Source: Pseudomonas sp. StFLB209 (GTDB lineage Bacteria; Pseudomonadota; Gammaproteobacteria; Pseudomonadales; Pseudomonadaceae). Taken from it: a stretch of DNA of 64,000 nucleotides. How positions within the stretch are numbered: position 1 is the first letter of the stretch; each line of letters opens with the position of its first letter. This document shows positions 46,731 through 62,299 of this stretch, piece by piece. Location: assembly GCF_000829415.1 (NCBI RefSeq), contig NZ_AP014637.1, forward strand, positions 3,179,001 through 3,243,000, written 5' to 3'. The notes below the pieces were generated by a model. That model ran no database searches, was not told the origin of the DNA, and saw only the letters and a list, made by a program, of their open reading frames with translations. The position numbers and the translations under genes are program-made.

Positions 46731-47186
46731 GTGTTCCGTGGTGCCAACGCGATCAATCTCGACGCTAAAGGTCGTCTCGCTATGCCGAGCCGGTATCGCG
46801 ACGAGTTGGATTCGCGCAGTGGTGGCCAGTTGATAGTAACCATTGATGCCATAGATCCCTGCTTGTGCATTTATCCGCTGTCCGAGTGGGAACTGATTGA
46901 GGCGAAGCTGCGAGAGCTCGCCACCTTTCGTGAAGAAAACCGCCGTTTGCAGCGGCTATTGATTGGTAATGCGGTCGATCTTGAACTCGACGGCAGTGGA
47001 CGTTTTCTGGTGCCGCCACGACTGCGCGACTACGCCAAGTTGGATAAGCGCGTGATGTTAGTTGGCCAGCTAAACAAGTTTCAATTGTGGGACGAGGACG
47101 CCTGGAACGCTCTTGCTGATGCGGACCTGGCGGCTATTCAACAACCCGGCGCGATGCCCGACGATTTACGTGACCTGATCCTGTGA
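46731..47186 (+). CDS. mraZ: MraZ, transcriptional regulator of the dcw cluster
   Basis: 151 residues with two SpoVT/AbrB-like repeats, each carrying the family D-x-x-x-R signature: D-A-K-G-R-L-A-M-P near 11-19 and D-G-S-G-R-F-L-V-P near 87-95. It forms a ring that binds direct repeats upstream of itself and represses the division and cell wall cluster. It starts at GTG 46731 with GGAG 11 bases upstream. The stop overlaps the rsmH start as GTGA. Confidence 0.95.
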   Translation: MFRGANAINLDAKGRLAMPSRYRDELDSRSGGQLIVTIDAIDPCLCIYPLSEWELIEAKLRELATFREENRRLQRLLIGNAVDLELDGSGRFLVPPRLRDYAKLDKRVMLVGQLNKFQLWDEDAWNALADADLAAIQQPGAMPDDLRDLIL

Positions 47187-48126
47187 CTATGAATAGCGGT
47201 TTTACCCACATCACCGTACTGCTCGAAGAAGCTGTCGAGGCTTTGGCTGTGCGCGCCGATGGCTGCTATCTGGATGGCACGTTCGGTCGTGGCGGTCACA
47301 GTCGTCTGCTGCTCAGCCAGTTGGGGGCTGAGGGGCAGTTGTTAGGGTTCGACAAGGACCCGCAGGCGATTGCCACGGGGCAAACGCTGGCGGCCGAAGA
47401 CGGCCGCTTTGTCATTGTGCAGCGCAGCTTTGCCGAGCTGGGGGCCGAGGTGGCCGAGCGCGGTTTGCAAGGCAAGGTCAGTGGCATTCTGATGGACCTG
47501 GGCGTCTCGTCGCCGCAGCTTGACGACCCGGAGCGCGGTTTCAGCTTCATGCATGATGGTCCGTTGGACATGCGCATGAATCCGGGGCAGGGCATCAGTG
47601 CTGCCGAATTCGTCGCCAGCGCACCTGCCGAAGAACTGGCGCGGGTGTTCAAGCAATACGGTGAAGAGCGTTTTGCCCGGCGGATGGCCAACGCTGTTGT
47701 CGAGCGGCGCCAGCTGCGTCCTTTCGAGCGTACCGCCGACCTGGCTGAGGTGCTCAAGGTCGCCAACCCGGCCTGGGAAAAGGGCAAGCATCCGGCAACC
47801 CGCGCTTTCCAGGGGTTGCGCATTCACGTCAACAACGAACTGGGCGACCTTGAAACCGGTCTTGAAGCGGCCATCGATGCCCTTGAAGTGGGTGGTCGTC
47901 TGGTGGTTATCAGCTTCCATTCTCTGGAAGACCGGATCGTCAAGCTGTTCATGCGCAAGCTGGTCAAGGGCGAGGCCGACAACCTGCCACGCAATCTGCC
48001 GGTGCAGGCCAAGGTTTTCGAGCCGCGCATCAGGCTGGTCGGCAAGGCGCAATTCGCTTCTGAAGCAGAAACCCGTGCCAACCCGCGTTCGCGCAGCGCT
48101 GTCATGCGTGTCGCGGAGAAGTTGCG

Positions 48127-48130
<4 letters not shown>
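47183..48130 (+). CDS. rsmH: 16S rRNA m4C1402 methyltransferase RsmH (MraW)
   Basis: 315 residues. The SAM-binding motif [10 protein letters not shown] is at 31-40, followed by the family's [12 protein letters not shown] near 106. It N4-methylates C1402 of 16S rRNA, the same nucleotide that RsmI (1.2 kb upstream) methylates on the ribose. The GTG at 47183 overlaps the mraZ stop and gives the usual Pseudomonas N-terminus. An ATG two codons later (47189) is the alternative. Its stop overlaps ftsL. Confidence 0.96.
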
Positions 48131-50143
<2,013 letters not shown>

Positions 50144-50144
<1 letters not shown>

Positions 50145-51607
50145 TGTCTTTCAATCTGAGCAAGATCTTTCCGGGCACCGAGCGTGACCCGTTGATTCGC
50201 GAACTGAGCCTGGACAGCCGCAAGGTGCGTCCGGGAGACCTGTTTCTGGCGGTGCCGGGGCTTAAGGTCGACGGTCGTGACCATATCGCCGATGCCCTGC
50301 AACGTGGCGCCGCAGCGGTGGCTTATGAAGTTGAAGGCGCCAGTGTGCTGCCGATCACTGATGTGCCACTGATCCCGGTCAAGGGCCTGGCGGGGCAGTT
50401 GTCAGCGATTGCCGGACGTTTTTATGGCGACCCAAGCCGGCGCCTGAATCTGATTGGTGTCACGGGCACCAACGGCAAGACCAGCGTGACCCAACTGGTG
50501 GCTCAGGCACTCGACCTGCTGGGTCAGCGTTGCGGCATCGTCGGTACGCTGGGCACTGGTTTCTTTGAGGCGCTGCAGAGCGGCTTGCACACGACCCCTG
50601 ATCCGATTGCCGTACAGGCGACTCTGGCGGACCTCAAGCACGCCGAGGCGCGCGCCGTGGCCATGGAGGTTTCTTCCCATGGCCTGGAGCAGGGCCGGGT
50701 CAAGGCGGTGGAGTTTGACGTGGCAGTGTTCACCAACCTGTCGCGCGACCATCTTGATTATCACGGCACCATGCAGGCTTACGGCGCCGCCAAGGCCCAG
50801 TTGTTCGCCTGGCCAGATCTGAGCTGCCGGGTGATCAACCTGGATGACGACTTTGGCCGCGAACTGGCCGACGCGCCGCACCTGTCAAAACTCATTACCT
50901 ACAGCCTGCTCGACAAGAGTGCCTGGCTGTACTGCCGCGATGCGCGATTCGACGACGATGGCGTGCGCGCGACGCTGGTCACGCCGCAAGGCGAGCATCT
51001 CTTGCGTAGCAGCCTGCTGGGGCGTTTCAACCTGAGCAATCTGCTGGCGGCAATCGGTGCTTTGCTGGGCCTCGACTACGCCCTGGATGAAGTGCTCAAG
51101 GTGCTGCCACAACTGGTCGGGCCGGTCGGGCGCATGCAGCGCCTGGGGGGTGGTAACCAGCCGCTGGTAGTGGTCGATTACGCCCACACCCCCGATGCGC
51201 TGGAAAAGGTTCTTGAGGCTCTGCGGCCGCATGCCAAGGGGCGTCTGCTGTGCCTGTTCGGCTGTGGCGGTGACCGTGATCGCGGCAAGCGTCCGCTGAT
51301 GGCCGAGGTCGCCGAGCGGCTGGCCGACGTAGTGCTGGTCACCGATGACAATCCGCGCAGCGAAGCCAGCGAACAGATCTTTGCTGACATTCGTCCGGGT
51401 TTCAGTGCGGCGGCTCCGGTGCGCTTTGTGGCCGGTCGCGGCCAGGCGATTGCCGAATTCATCGCCACCGCTCATGCCGAGGACGTGGTTCTGCTGGCCG
51501 GTAAAGGCCATGAGGACTACCAGGAGATCGATGGTCAGCGCCACCGGTTCTCGGATCTTGATCAGGCCGCTGCCGCGTTGGCCGGATGGGAGGCAGAGCA
51601 TGCTTGA
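50144..51607 (+). CDS. murE: UDP-MurNAc-tripeptide synthetase MurE
   Basis: 487 residues, Mur ligase. ATP-binding loop G-T-N-G-K-T-S at about 107-113, and D-N-P-R-S-E near 402-407. D-N-P-R is the motif that selects meso-diaminopimelate rather than lysine. It adds meso-DAP to UDP-MurNAc-L-Ala-D-Glu. The ATG overlaps the ftsI stop by one base, and the end overlaps murF by eight bases. Confidence 0.98.
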
Positions 51608-52970
51608 GTCGTTGCGTTTCAGTGACCTGCTGATCCCGCTGGATGCACAGCGTACCGGTGATGACTGCCTGTTCGGCGGCGTCAGTACCGACAGCCGCAA
51701 TATTGCCCCGGGCCAATTGTTCGTGGCCCTGACCGGTCCGCGTTTCGATGGCCATGACTATCTGCAGCAGGTCGCCGCCAAGGGCGCGGTGGGGGCCTTG
51801 GTCGAGCGTGAAGTGGCGGGCGTGAATCTGCCGCAACTGGTGGTCCTCGATACCCGCAAGGCACTGGCTCAGTTGGGCGCGATGAACCGCAATGCGTTCG
51901 TCGACCGCCCTGTTGCCGCCGTCACCGGGTCCAGCGGCAAGACCACAGTCAAGGAAATGCTCGCCAGTATCCTGCGTACCCGCGGTCCGGTGCTGGCGAC
52001 CCGTGGCAACCTGAATAACGATCTGGGTGTACCGCTGACGCTGCTCGAGCTGGCCCCGGAACATCGTGCAGCGGTCATTGAGCTGGGCGCATCGCGAGTA
52101 GGCGAGATCGCCTACACCGTGAGCCTGACCAAGCCGCACGTGTCCATCCTGACCAACGCCGGGACTGCCCATGTGGGTGAGTTTGGCGGGCCGCAAAAGA
52201 TTGTCGAGGCCAAGGGCGAGATCATTGAAGGCCTCGATGCCCAAGGCGTTGCAGTCCTTAACCTTGATGACGCCGCCTACCCGGTCTGGCTGATTCGGGC
52301 CGGTGAGCGCAAGGTGTTGAGCTTCGCTCTGGAAAATCCTCAGGCAGATTTTCATGCCAGCGAACTGAGCCGTGACGTGCGTGGCTGCCCGGGCTTTACC
52401 CTCAATGGCCCGCAGGGATCGGCAGCGGTACAGCTTAATCTGCTGGGGATCCACAACGTGGCCAACGCTCTCGCCGCTGCGGCTGGCGCACATGCGCTGG
52501 GTGTCAGCCTCGACGGCATCGTCGCGGGCCTCAATGCCATGCAGCCGGTCAAGGGCCGCACCGTGGTGCACATGGCAGCCAATGGTCAGCGGGTCATCGA
52601 TGACACTTACAACGCCAACCCGTCTTCGATCAAGGCTGCCACTGACCTGCTCGCAGGCTTCGCCGGCCGCAGGGTGCTGGTGCTGGGTGACATCGGCGAA
52701 CTGGGCGACTGGGCCGAACAGGGCCACCGTGAAGTCGGTGCCCATGCCGTCGGCAAAGTCGATGCACTGTATGCCGTCGGTCCGTTGATGCTGCATGCGG
52801 TCAATGCCTTCGGTGCTGGCGCCCGTCATTTTGCAACCCAGGCCGAGCTGATCGCGGCACTGCATGGCGAACAAGATTCAAACACCACTTTATTGATCAA
52901 GGGATCGCGCAGCGCCGCCATGGAAAATGTCGTGGCGGCCTTGTGCGGTTCCAGCCTGGAGAAACATTAA
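51600..52970 (+). CDS. murF: UDP-MurNAc-tripeptide:D-Ala-D-Ala ligase MurF
   Basis: 456 residues, Mur ligase with ATP loop T-G-S-S-G-K-T-T-V near 110-118 and D-D-T-Y-N-A-N-P near 335-342. It adds D-Ala-D-Ala, made by Ddl (also in this cluster), to complete the pentapeptide. The start ATG 51600 lies inside the last codons of murE, giving an 8-base overlap. The frame stays open upstream but only as a murE shadow. The stop overlaps mraY as TAATG. Confidence 0.97.
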   Translation: MLESLRFSDLLIPLDAQRTGDDCLFGGVSTDSRNIAPGQLFVALTGPRFDGHDYLQQVAAKGAVGALVEREVAGVNLPQLVVLDTRKALAQLGAMNRNAFVDRPVAAVTGSSGKTTVKEMLASILRTRGPVLATRGNLNNDLGVPLTLLELAPEHRAAVIELGASRVGEIAYTVSLTKPHVSILTNAGTAHVGEFGGPQKIVEAKGEIIEGLDAQGVAVLNLDDAAYPVWLIRAGERKVLSFALENPQADFHASELSRDVRGCPGFTLNGPQGSAAVQLNLLGIHNVANALAAAAGAHALGVSLDGIVAGLNAMQPVKGRTVVHMAANGQRVIDDTYNANPSSIKAATDLLAGFAGRRVLVLGDIGELGDWAEQGHREVGAHAVGKVDALYAVGPLMLHAVNAFGAGARHFATQAELIAALHGEQDSNTTLLIKGSRSAAMENVVAALCGSSLEKH

Positions 52971-54052
52971 TGCTGTTGCTGTTGGCCGAATTTTTACAAC
53001 AGTTCCATAAAGGCTTTGCAGTCTTCCAGTACCTGACCCTGCGCGGGATTCTCGGTGTGCTCACGGCCCTGAGCCTTTCTCTGTGGCTCGGCCCGTGGAT
53101 GATCCGCACCCTGCAGATTCGCCAGATTGGTCAGGCTGTGCGCAACGATGGTCCACAATCGCATTTGTCCAAATCCGGCACCCCGACCATGGGCGGTGCG
53201 CTGATCCTTTCGTCGATTGCCGTCAGCACCCTGCTATGGGCTGACCTGGCCAACCGCTACGTCTGGGTGGTGCTGCTGGTTACCCTGCTGTTCGGTGCCA
53301 TCGGCTGGGTCGACGACTACCGCAAAGTGATCGAGAAGAACTCGCGTGGCCTGCCGAGCCGCTGGAAGTACTTCTGGCAATCGGTGTTTGGCCTGTGTGC
53401 GGCGATCTTTCTGTACATGACCGCGCAATCGCCGGTCGAAACCACGCTGATCATTCCGATGCTCAAGGACATGCATTGGGAAATGGGCATCGGTTTCGTG
53501 ATCCTGACCTACTTCGTGATTGTCGGCTCCAGTAACGCGGTCAACCTGACTGACGGCCTGGACGGCCTGGCGATCATGCCGACAGTGATGGTCGGTGGAG
53601 CGTTGGGTATTTTCTGCTACCTGTCGGGTAACGTGAAATTCGCCGAATACCTGCTGATCCCGTATGTACCTGGCGCGGGCGAACTGATCGTGTTCTGCAG
53701 TGCGCTGATCGGTGCCGGTCTGGGCTTTCTGTGGTTCAACACCTATCCGGCTCAGGTGTTCATGGGCGACGTCGGTGCACTGGCACTCGGCGCGGCGCTG
53801 GGCACCATCGCGGTCATTGTCCGTCAGGAAATCGTGCTGTTCATCATGGGCGGGGTGTTCGTGATGGAAACCCTGTCAGTGGTCATTCAGGTTGCATCCT
53901 TCAAGCTGACCGGTCGCCGCGTGTTCCGCATGGCACCGATTCACCACCACTTTGAACTCAAGGGCTGGCCCGAGCCACGCGTGATCGTCCGTTTCTGGAT
54001 CATCACCGTGATTCTCGTGCTGATTGGCCTTGCCACACTGAAACTGAGGTAA
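52970..54052 (+). CDS. mraY: Phospho-N-acetylmuramoyl-pentapeptide transferase MraY
   Basis: 360 residues with about ten transmembrane helices. Family motifs are G-W-V-D-D-Y-R-K near 113-120, [12 protein letters not shown] near 189-200 and the H-H-H-F-E-L-K-G-W loop near 324-332. It transfers phospho-MurNAc-pentapeptide to undecaprenyl phosphate, making lipid I. The ATG overlaps the murF stop by one base. Confidence 0.98.
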   Translation: MLLLLAEFLQQFHKGFAVFQYLTLRGILGVLTALSLSLWLGPWMIRTLQIRQIGQAVRNDGPQSHLSKSGTPTMGGALILSSIAVSTLLWADLANRYVWVVLLVTLLFGAIGWVDDYRKVIEKNSRGLPSRWKYFWQSVFGLCAAIFLYMTAQSPVETTLIIPMLKDMHWEMGIGFVILTYFVIVGSSNAVNLTDGLDGLAIMPTVMVGGALGIFCYLSGNVKFAEYLLIPYVPGAGELIVFCSALIGAGLGFLWFNTYPAQVFMGDVGALALGAALGTIAVIVRQEIVLFIMGGVFVMETLSVVIQVASFKLTGRRVFRMAPIHHHFELKGWPEPRVIVRFWIITVILVLIGLATLKLR

Positions 54053-54058
54053 ACGCGA

Positions 54059-55405
54059 GTGTCTTTGATCGTTACCGACCAGTTCCGCATCGTTGTCGGC
54101 CTCGGCAAGAGCGGCATGTCCCTGGTTCGCTACCTGGCGAACCGGGGCATTGCCTTTGCCGTGGCTGATACGCGGGACAATCCACCGGAGCTGGCGACCC
54201 TGCGTCGTGAGTATCCGCATGTGGATGTGCGGTGTGGCGAGCTGGACGTCGAGTTCCTCTGCCGTGCCAGCGAGTTGTACGTGAGCCCGGGTCTGGCCCT
54301 GGCGACACCTGCCTTGCAGGCGGCTCAGGCACGCGGTGTGAAACTGTCGGGCGATATCGAGCTGTTTGCCCGCAATGCCAAGGCGCCGATCGTGGCAATT
54401 ACCGGCTCCAACGCCAAGAGCACCGTGACCACCCTGGTTGGCGAGATGGCCGCCGCGGCTGGCAAGCGTGTTGCGGTGGGCGGCAATCTCGGTACTCCGG
54501 CACTGGACCTGCTCGACGACAGCGTTGAGCTGTACGTGATGGAGCTGTCGAGCTTCCAGTTGGAAACCACTGACCAACTGGATGCCGAAGTCGCCACGGT
54601 ACTGAACATCAGTGAAGATCATATGGACCGCTACAGCGGTCTGCCGGCCTATCACCTGGCCAAACACCGGATCTTTCGGGGGGCCCGGCAAGTAGTGGTC
54701 AACCGTCAGGATGCCCTGTCGCGGCCGTTGATCGGTGAAGGGTTGCCGCGCTGGACCTTTGGCCTGAACACACCAGACTTCCATGCCTTCGGTATTCGTG
54801 AAGAAAACGGCGAAAAGTACCTGGCGTTCCAGTTCGAACTGTTGCTGCCGGTCAGCGAGCTGAAAGTGCGTGGGGCGCATAATCATGCCAACGCGCTGGC
54901 CGCCCTGGCCCTGGGGCACGCCGCAGGTTTGCCCATGGACGCCATGCTGAGCAGCCTGCGCAATTTCACCGGCCTTGAGCATCGCTGCCAGTGGGTGCGT
55001 GAGCGCGCCGGTGTGCAGTATTACAACGATTCCAAGGCGACCAACGTCGGTGCTGCGCTGGCCGCCATCGAAGGTCTGGGAGCCGACCTCGACGGCAAGC
55101 TGGTACTGATCGCCGGCGGCGACGGCAAGGGCGCCGATTTCAGTGCTCTGCGGGCGCCGGTTGCACAGCATTGCCGCGCTGTCGTGCTACTTGGCCGCGA
55201 TGCCGGGCTTATCGCCCAGGCACTGGGTGATGAGGTCGTGCAGGTTCGGGTTGCGAGCCTGGAAGAAGCCGTACAGCGCAGCGCCGAACTGGCGCAGGCG
55301 GGTGATGTTGTGCTGCTCTCGCCAGCCTGTGCGAGTCTGGACATGTTCAAAAACTATGAAGAACGCGGACGCTTGTTCGCCAAGGCCGTGGAGGTGCTGG
55401 CATGA
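54059..55405 (+). CDS. murD: UDP-MurNAc-L-alanine:D-glutamate ligase MurD
   Basis: 448 residues. N-terminal Rossmann-like domain (V-V-G-L-G-K-S-G-M-S at 12-21), ATP loop I-T-G-S-N-A-K-S-T near 115-123, and Y-N-D-S-K-A-T-N near 322-329. It adds D-glutamate to UDP-MurNAc-L-Ala. The G-S-N-A-K-S-T loop, instead of G-T-N-G-K-S-T, is as I recall usual in Pseudomonas MurD. It starts at GTG 54059, 6 bases after mraY. The stop overlaps ftsW as ATGA. Confidence 0.97.
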   Translation: MSLIVTDQFRIVVGLGKSGMSLVRYLANRGIAFAVADTRDNPPELATLRREYPHVDVRCGELDVEFLCRASELYVSPGLALATPALQAAQARGVKLSGDIELFARNAKAPIVAITGSNAKSTVTTLVGEMAAAAGKRVAVGGNLGTPALDLLDDSVELYVMELSSFQLETTDQLDAEVATVLNISEDHMDRYSGLPAYHLAKHRIFRGARQVVVNRQDALSRPLIGEGLPRWTFGLNTPDFHAFGIREENGEKYLAFQFELLLPVSELKVRGAHNHANALAALALGHAAGLPMDAMLSSLRNFTGLEHRCQWVRERAGVQYYNDSKATNVGAALAAIEGLGADLDGKLVLIAGGDGKGADFSALRAPVAQHCRAVVLLGRDAGLIAQALGDEVVQVRVASLEEAVQRSAELAQAGDVVLLSPACASLDMFKNYEERGRLFAKAVEVLA

Positions 55406-56616
55406 TTTTCGGCATCTTCAAGCCTTACCCGTCGCCCTTGATAAGCGGGCGCGGCATCGACGTCGATTTCCCGATGCTCGCCGGTTGCCTGGCGTTGCTG
55501 GGGCTTGGGCTGGTGATGATTACCTCGTCGTCGTCGGAGGTCGCTGCGGCGCAGTCCGGCAACACGCTGTACATGATGACGCGTCACCTCATCTACCTGA
55601 TTATCGGCCTTGGCGCCTGTGGCGCAACCATGCTGATCCCGGTTGCTACCTGGCAGCGCATGGGCTGGATGTTGCTGATCGGCGCATTCGGCCTGTTGCT
55701 GCTGGTACTGGTGCCGGGGATCGGCCGTGAGGTCAACGGCTCGATGCGCTGGATCGGCTTTGGTGCATTCAACGTACAGCCATCTGAAATCGCCAAGGTC
55801 TTCGTGGTGCTGTTCCTGGCCGGTTACCTGGTGCGCCGCCAGCAGGAAGTACGGGAGAGCTGGATGGGCTTCTTCAAGCCATTCATCGTGCTGCTGCCGA
55901 TGGCGGGCCTGTTGCTGATGGAGCCGGACTTCGGTGCCACGGTGGTAATGATGGGCGCTGCCGCCGCGATGCTGTTCCTGGGCGGTGTCGGCCTGTTCCG
56001 TTATTCGCTGATGGTGGTGCTGGCCGTCGTCGCGGTCTTTGTGCTGGTTCAGGCCCAACCCTATCGTATGGCGCGCCTGACCAACTTCACTGACCCCTGG
56101 GCCGACCAGTTCGGCTCCGGCTACCAACTGACCCAGGCCCTGATTGCTTTCGGCCGCGGCGAATGGCTGGGTGTCGGCTTGGGTAACAGCGTGCAGAAGC
56201 AGTTCTACCTGCCCGAGGCGCACACCGATTTTGTGTTCTCGGTGCTGGCTGAAGAGCTGGGTGTGGTGGGCTCGTTGCTGACCGTCGGGCTGTTCCTGTT
56301 CGTCAGTATCCGCGGCATGTACATCGGCTTCTGGGCTGAGCGTGCCAAACAGTTTTTCGGTGCCTACACCGCTTATGGCCTGTCGTTCCTGTGGATCGGC
56401 CAGTTCCTGATCAACATCGGGGTAAACGTCGGTCTGTTGCCGACCAAGGGCCTGACCTTGCCATTTCTGAGTTATGGCGGCAGCTCGCTGGTCATCTGCT
56501 GTGCCAGCCTGGGCCTGTTGTTGCGCATCGAGTGGGAGTCGCGCAACAACATGGGCAGCGAGGAAACCGAGTTCAACGAAAGCGATTTTGCCGAGGAGCC
56601 TCCCCGTGGACGCTAA
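55402..56616 (+). CDS. ftsW: FtsW, septal peptidoglycan glycosyltransferase (SEDS)
   Basis: 404 residues with about ten transmembrane helices. SEDS hallmarks are N-G-S-M-R-W-I near 112-118, Q-P-S-E-I-A-K near 127-133, the catalytic Asp region around A-H-T-D-F-V-F-S near 273-280, and P-F-L-S-Y-G-G-S-S near 353-361. It polymerises septal glycan with FtsI. The start overlaps murD by four bases. The C-terminal cytoplasmic tail overlaps the murG start by 11 bases. Confidence 0.97.
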   Translation: MIFGIFKPYPSPLISGRGIDVDFPMLAGCLALLGLGLVMITSSSSEVAAAQSGNTLYMMTRHLIYLIIGLGACGATMLIPVATWQRMGWMLLIGAFGLLLLVLVPGIGREVNGSMRWIGFGAFNVQPSEIAKVFVVLFLAGYLVRRQQEVRESWMGFFKPFIVLLPMAGLLLMEPDFGATVVMMGAAAAMLFLGGVGLFRYSLMVVLAVVAVFVLVQAQPYRMARLTNFTDPWADQFGSGYQLTQALIAFGRGEWLGVGLGNSVQKQFYLPEAHTDFVFSVLAEELGVVGSLLTVGLFLFVSIRGMYIGFWAERAKQFFGAYTAYGLSFLWIGQFLINIGVNVGLLPTKGLTLPFLSYGGSSLVICCASLGLLLRIEWESRNNMGSEETEFNESDFAEEPPRGR

Positions 56617-57668
56617 TGTGCTGATCATGGCTGGCGGCACCGGCGGGCACGTGTTCCCGGCGCTGGCCTGCGCCCGTGAGTTCCAGAACCGTGGCTACAA
56701 GGTCCATTGGCTGGGTACCCCACGCGGCATTGAAAACGAACTGGTGCCGCAAGCCGGCCTGACGCTGCATCGTATCGATGCCAGTGGCCTGCGTGGCAAG
56801 GGCAAGCTGTCGCTGCTCAAGGCGCCGTTGATGTTGCTCAAGGCGCTGCTGCAGGCGCGCAAGGTGATGCGTCAGCTCAAGCCTGCCTTCGTGGTCGGCT
56901 TCGGCGGTTATGTCACAGGGCCCGGTGGTCTGGCCGCGAAAATGGCCGGTGTGCCATTGATCATTCACGAGCAGAACGCCGTGGCCGGTACTGCCAACCG
57001 CAGTCTGGCGTCCTTTGCCAGCCGGATCTGCGAAGCATTCCCGGACACTTTCGGGGCTTCGGACAAGCGTCGCACTACCGGCAACCCGGTACGGGTCGAG
57101 CTGTTCTTTGAAACCCCGCGCCAGCCGCTGGCTGGTCGCAAGGCACGCCTGCTGGTGCTGGGCGGCAGCCTCGGTGCTGAACCGTTGAACAAGCTGCTGC
57201 CCGAAGCGCTGGCCCTGCTGGCGCCAGAGCTGCGCCCCGAGGTCTTCCACCAGACCGGCAGGCAGCACGACCAGATCACCACCGAACGTTACCGCAACGC
57301 CGGTGTAGAGGCGCAGGTTGCGCCGTTCATCCAGGACATGGCGCAGGCTTATGCCTGGGCCGACCTGGTGGTGTGCCGCGCAGGCGCGTTGACCATCAGT
57401 GAGCTGGCCGCCGCCGGGCTGCCGTCGCTGCTGATTCCGTTGCCCCACGCGATCGACGACCACCAGTCCCGCAACGCTGATTATCTGGCCCGCGAAGGCG
57501 CTGCCTTCGTCATGCCGCAAGCGACAACTGGCGCCGCCGATATGGCCAGCCGCCTGAAAGAGGTTCTGATGCAACCCGAACAATTGAACAGCATGGCCCG
57601 CACCGCTCGCCGTCTGGCCAGGCCTGATGCCACCCGTACCGTTGTCGATACCTGTGTGGAGGTGGCCC

Positions 57669-57676
<8 letters not shown>
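56606..57676 (+). CDS. murG: UDP-GlcNAc:lipid I N-acetylglucosaminyltransferase MurG
   Basis: 356 residues, GT28 family. The glycine-rich loop G-G-T-G-G-H-V-F-P is at 10-18, G-G-Y-V-T-G-P-G-G near 97-105 and G-G-S-L-G-A near 188-193, with I-H-E-Q-N-A near 121. It converts lipid I to lipid II on the cytoplasmic face. The GTG at 56606 follows GAGGAG and lies within the ftsW coding end. No ATG fits the family N-terminus ([10 protein letters not shown]). Confidence 0.97.
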
Positions 57677-60085
<2,409 letters not shown>

Positions 60086-60089
60086 GGGC

Positions 60090-60956
60090 ATGCACGGCGC
60101 ATCGGCACGTCATCAGCCCCCGGCCCCCGGTCGCAAACCGACGCCGCGTGGTGCCAGTCGCATGGTTGCCAAGGAGCCGCTGTCGGCCCGTGTGCCGCGC
60201 CCGGGTGCCGGATTTTTCAAGCGCCTGATGTGGCCGGTGCTGCTGGTGGGGCTGGGTTTTGGTACGTATGAGGGGGCACAGCGCCTGCTGCCTTATGTGG
60301 ATCGGCCGATCAGCCGGATCAACGTGCAGGGCGATCTGAGCTATATCAGCCAGCAGGCTGTGCAGCAGCGCATCGCACCCTATGTAGCGTCGAGATTTTT
60401 TACCATCGACCTGGCCGGGATGCGCAGCGAGCTTGAACAGATGCCGTGGATCGCCCATGCCGAAGTGCGGCGGGTGTGGCCAGACCAGGTAGTGATTCGC
60501 CTGGAAGAGCAGTTGCCAGTAGCGCGCTGGGGTGATGAAGCGTTGCTGAACAATCAGGGGCAAGCGTTTACGCCGCGTGAGTTGTCCAACTATGAACACC
60601 TTCCGCAGTTGTTCGGCCCGCAGCGGGCGCAACAGCAGGTGATGCAGCAGTATCAGGTGTTGAGTCAGATGTTGCGGCCCTTGGGCTTTTCGATTGTGCG
60701 GCTGGAATTGCGCGAACGTGGCAGTTGGTTCCTGACCACCGGTGCCGGCAGTGCCGGTCCGGGTATCGAGTTGTTGTTGGGGCGTGATCACCTGGTAGAA
60801 AAGATGCGTCGTTTCATATCGATTTATGACAAGACGCTGAAAGAACAAATTACGAATATTGCGCGTGTCGACTTGCGCTATTCCAACGGCCTTGCTGTCG
60901 GATGGCGTGAGCAGATCGCGCCGGCGACGGACAAACCCGCCGTTGCGAAGAATTGA
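60090..60956 (+). CDS. ftsQ: Cell division protein FtsQ
   Basis: 288 residues. A long, basic, Pro-rich cytoplasmic N-terminus (about 1-45) and one transmembrane helix at about 48-66 precede a POTRA domain ([11 protein letters not shown] near 73-83) and the FtsQ beta domain. It forms the FtsQLB complex that activates septal synthesis. The ATG at 60090 follows AGGTTAAGG. An earlier ATG at 60057 lies inside ddl and lacks support. Confidence 0.95.
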   Translation: MHGASARHQPPAPGRKPTPRGASRMVAKEPLSARVPRPGAGFFKRLMWPVLLVGLGFGTYEGAQRLLPYVDRPISRINVQGDLSYISQQAVQQRIAPYVASRFFTIDLAGMRSELEQMPWIAHAEVRRVWPDQVVIRLEEQLPVARWGDEALLNNQGQAFTPRELSNYEHLPQLFGPQRAQQQVMQQYQVLSQMLRPLGFSIVRLELRERGSWFLTTGAGSAGPGIELLLGRDHLVEKMRRFISIYDKTLKEQITNIARVDLRYSNGLAVGWREQIAPATDKPAVAKN

Positions 60957-60970
60957 CTAGAGGCTGAACC

Positions 60971-62230
60971 ATGGCAAATGTGCAAAGCGGCAAAATGATC
61001 GTCGGGCTGGATATCGGCACCTCCAAGGTGGTGGCGCTGGTAGGCGAAGTCGCGGCCGATGGTTCGCTGGAAATCGTCGGGATCGGTACCCATCCGTCCC
61101 GCGGTCTGAAGAAGGGTGTGGTGGTCAATATCGAGTCCACCGTGCAATCGATCCAGCGCGCGATCGAAGAGGCGCAGATCATGGCCGGCTGCCGGATTCA
61201 CTCGGCGTTCGTGGGCGTTGCCGGTAATCATATCCGCAGCCTGAACTCCCACGGCATCGTGGCGATTCGCGACCGGGAGGTCAGCTCTGCGGACCTTGAG
61301 CGAGTGCTGGACGCTGCCCAGGCGGTTGCCATTCCGGCTGACCAGCGGGTGCTGCATACCCTGCCGCAGGATTACGTGATCGACAACCAGGAAGGCGTGC
61401 GTGAGCCGCTGGGCATGTCGGGCGTGCGCCTGGAGGCCAAGGTCCATGTCGTCACTTGTGCGGTGAACGCGGCGCAGAATATCGAAAAATGCGTACGCCG
61501 CTGTGGTCTGGAAGTTGACGACATCATCCTCGAGCAACTGGCCTCTGCTTTCTCGGTGCTGACCGACGATGAAAAAGAGCTGGGCGTGTGTCTGGTGGAT
61601 ATCGGTGGCGGGACCACCGACATAGCGATCTTCACTGAAGGTGCGATTCGCCACACGGCGGTGATTCCGATTGCTGGCGACCAGGTCACCAATGACATCG
61701 CCATGGCCTTGCGTACGCCGACCCAGTACGCCGAAGAAATCAAGATTCGCTATGCCTGCGCCCTGGCCAAACTGGCCGGCGCTGGCGAAACCATCAAGGT
61801 ACCGAGCGTGGGCGACCGTCCACCCCGTGAGCTGTCGCGTCAGGCCCTGGCAGAAGTGGTCGAACCTCGTTACGACGAGCTGTTCACCCTGATCCAGGCC
61901 GAACTGCGCCGCAGTGGTTACGAAGATATGATCCCGGCCGGCATCGTGTTGACCGGCGGGACCTCGAAAATGGAAGGTGCGGTGGAACTTGCCGAGGAAA
62001 TCTTCCATATGCCGGTGCGCCTGGGCGTACCACATAGCGTCAAGGGATTGGCCGACGTCGTGCGCAACCCGATCTACTCCACGGGTGTGGGTTTGCTGCA
62101 GTACGGGCTGCAAAAACAGTCGGACGGCATTTCGCTGTCCGGCCTGGGCGTTGGTAACGGTACCTATGGCGATGAACCAAAGGCTCCCGTGCTCGAGCGC
62201 TTGAAGCGTTGGGTTCAGGGCAACTTCTGA
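60971..62230 (+). CDS. ftsA: Cell division protein FtsA
   Basis: 419 residues, actin-like ATPase. Phosphate-1 motif V-G-L-D-I-G-T-S-K-V near 12-21, the second nucleotide-binding motif V-D-I-G-G-G-T-T-D near 210-218, and a C-terminal amphipathic membrane-targeting helix (L-E-R-L-K-R-W-V-Q-G-N-F). It tethers FtsZ filaments to the membrane and recruits later division proteins. It is 14 bases after ftsQ and 69 before ftsZ. Confidence 0.98.
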   Translation: MANVQSGKMIVGLDIGTSKVVALVGEVAADGSLEIVGIGTHPSRGLKKGVVVNIESTVQSIQRAIEEAQIMAGCRIHSAFVGVAGNHIRSLNSHGIVAIRDREVSSADLERVLDAAQAVAIPADQRVLHTLPQDYVIDNQEGVREPLGMSGVRLEAKVHVVTCAVNAAQNIEKCVRRCGLEVDDIILEQLASAFSVLTDDEKELGVCLVDIGGGTTDIAIFTEGAIRHTAVIPIAGDQVTNDIAMALRTPTQYAEEIKIRYACALAKLAGAGETIKVPSVGDRPPRELSRQALAEVVEPRYDELFTLIQAELRRSGYEDMIPAGIVLTGGTSKMEGAVELAEEIFHMPVRLGVPHSVKGLADVVRNPIYSTGVGLLQYGLQKQSDGISLSGLGVGNGTYGDEPKAPVLERLKRWVQGNF

Positions 62231-62299
62231 ATCCCGCGCTTGAAAGTGGTAAGCGGCAGGCGATAGGCAAACAAAATAGAGAGCTGAAGGAGAGGGAAA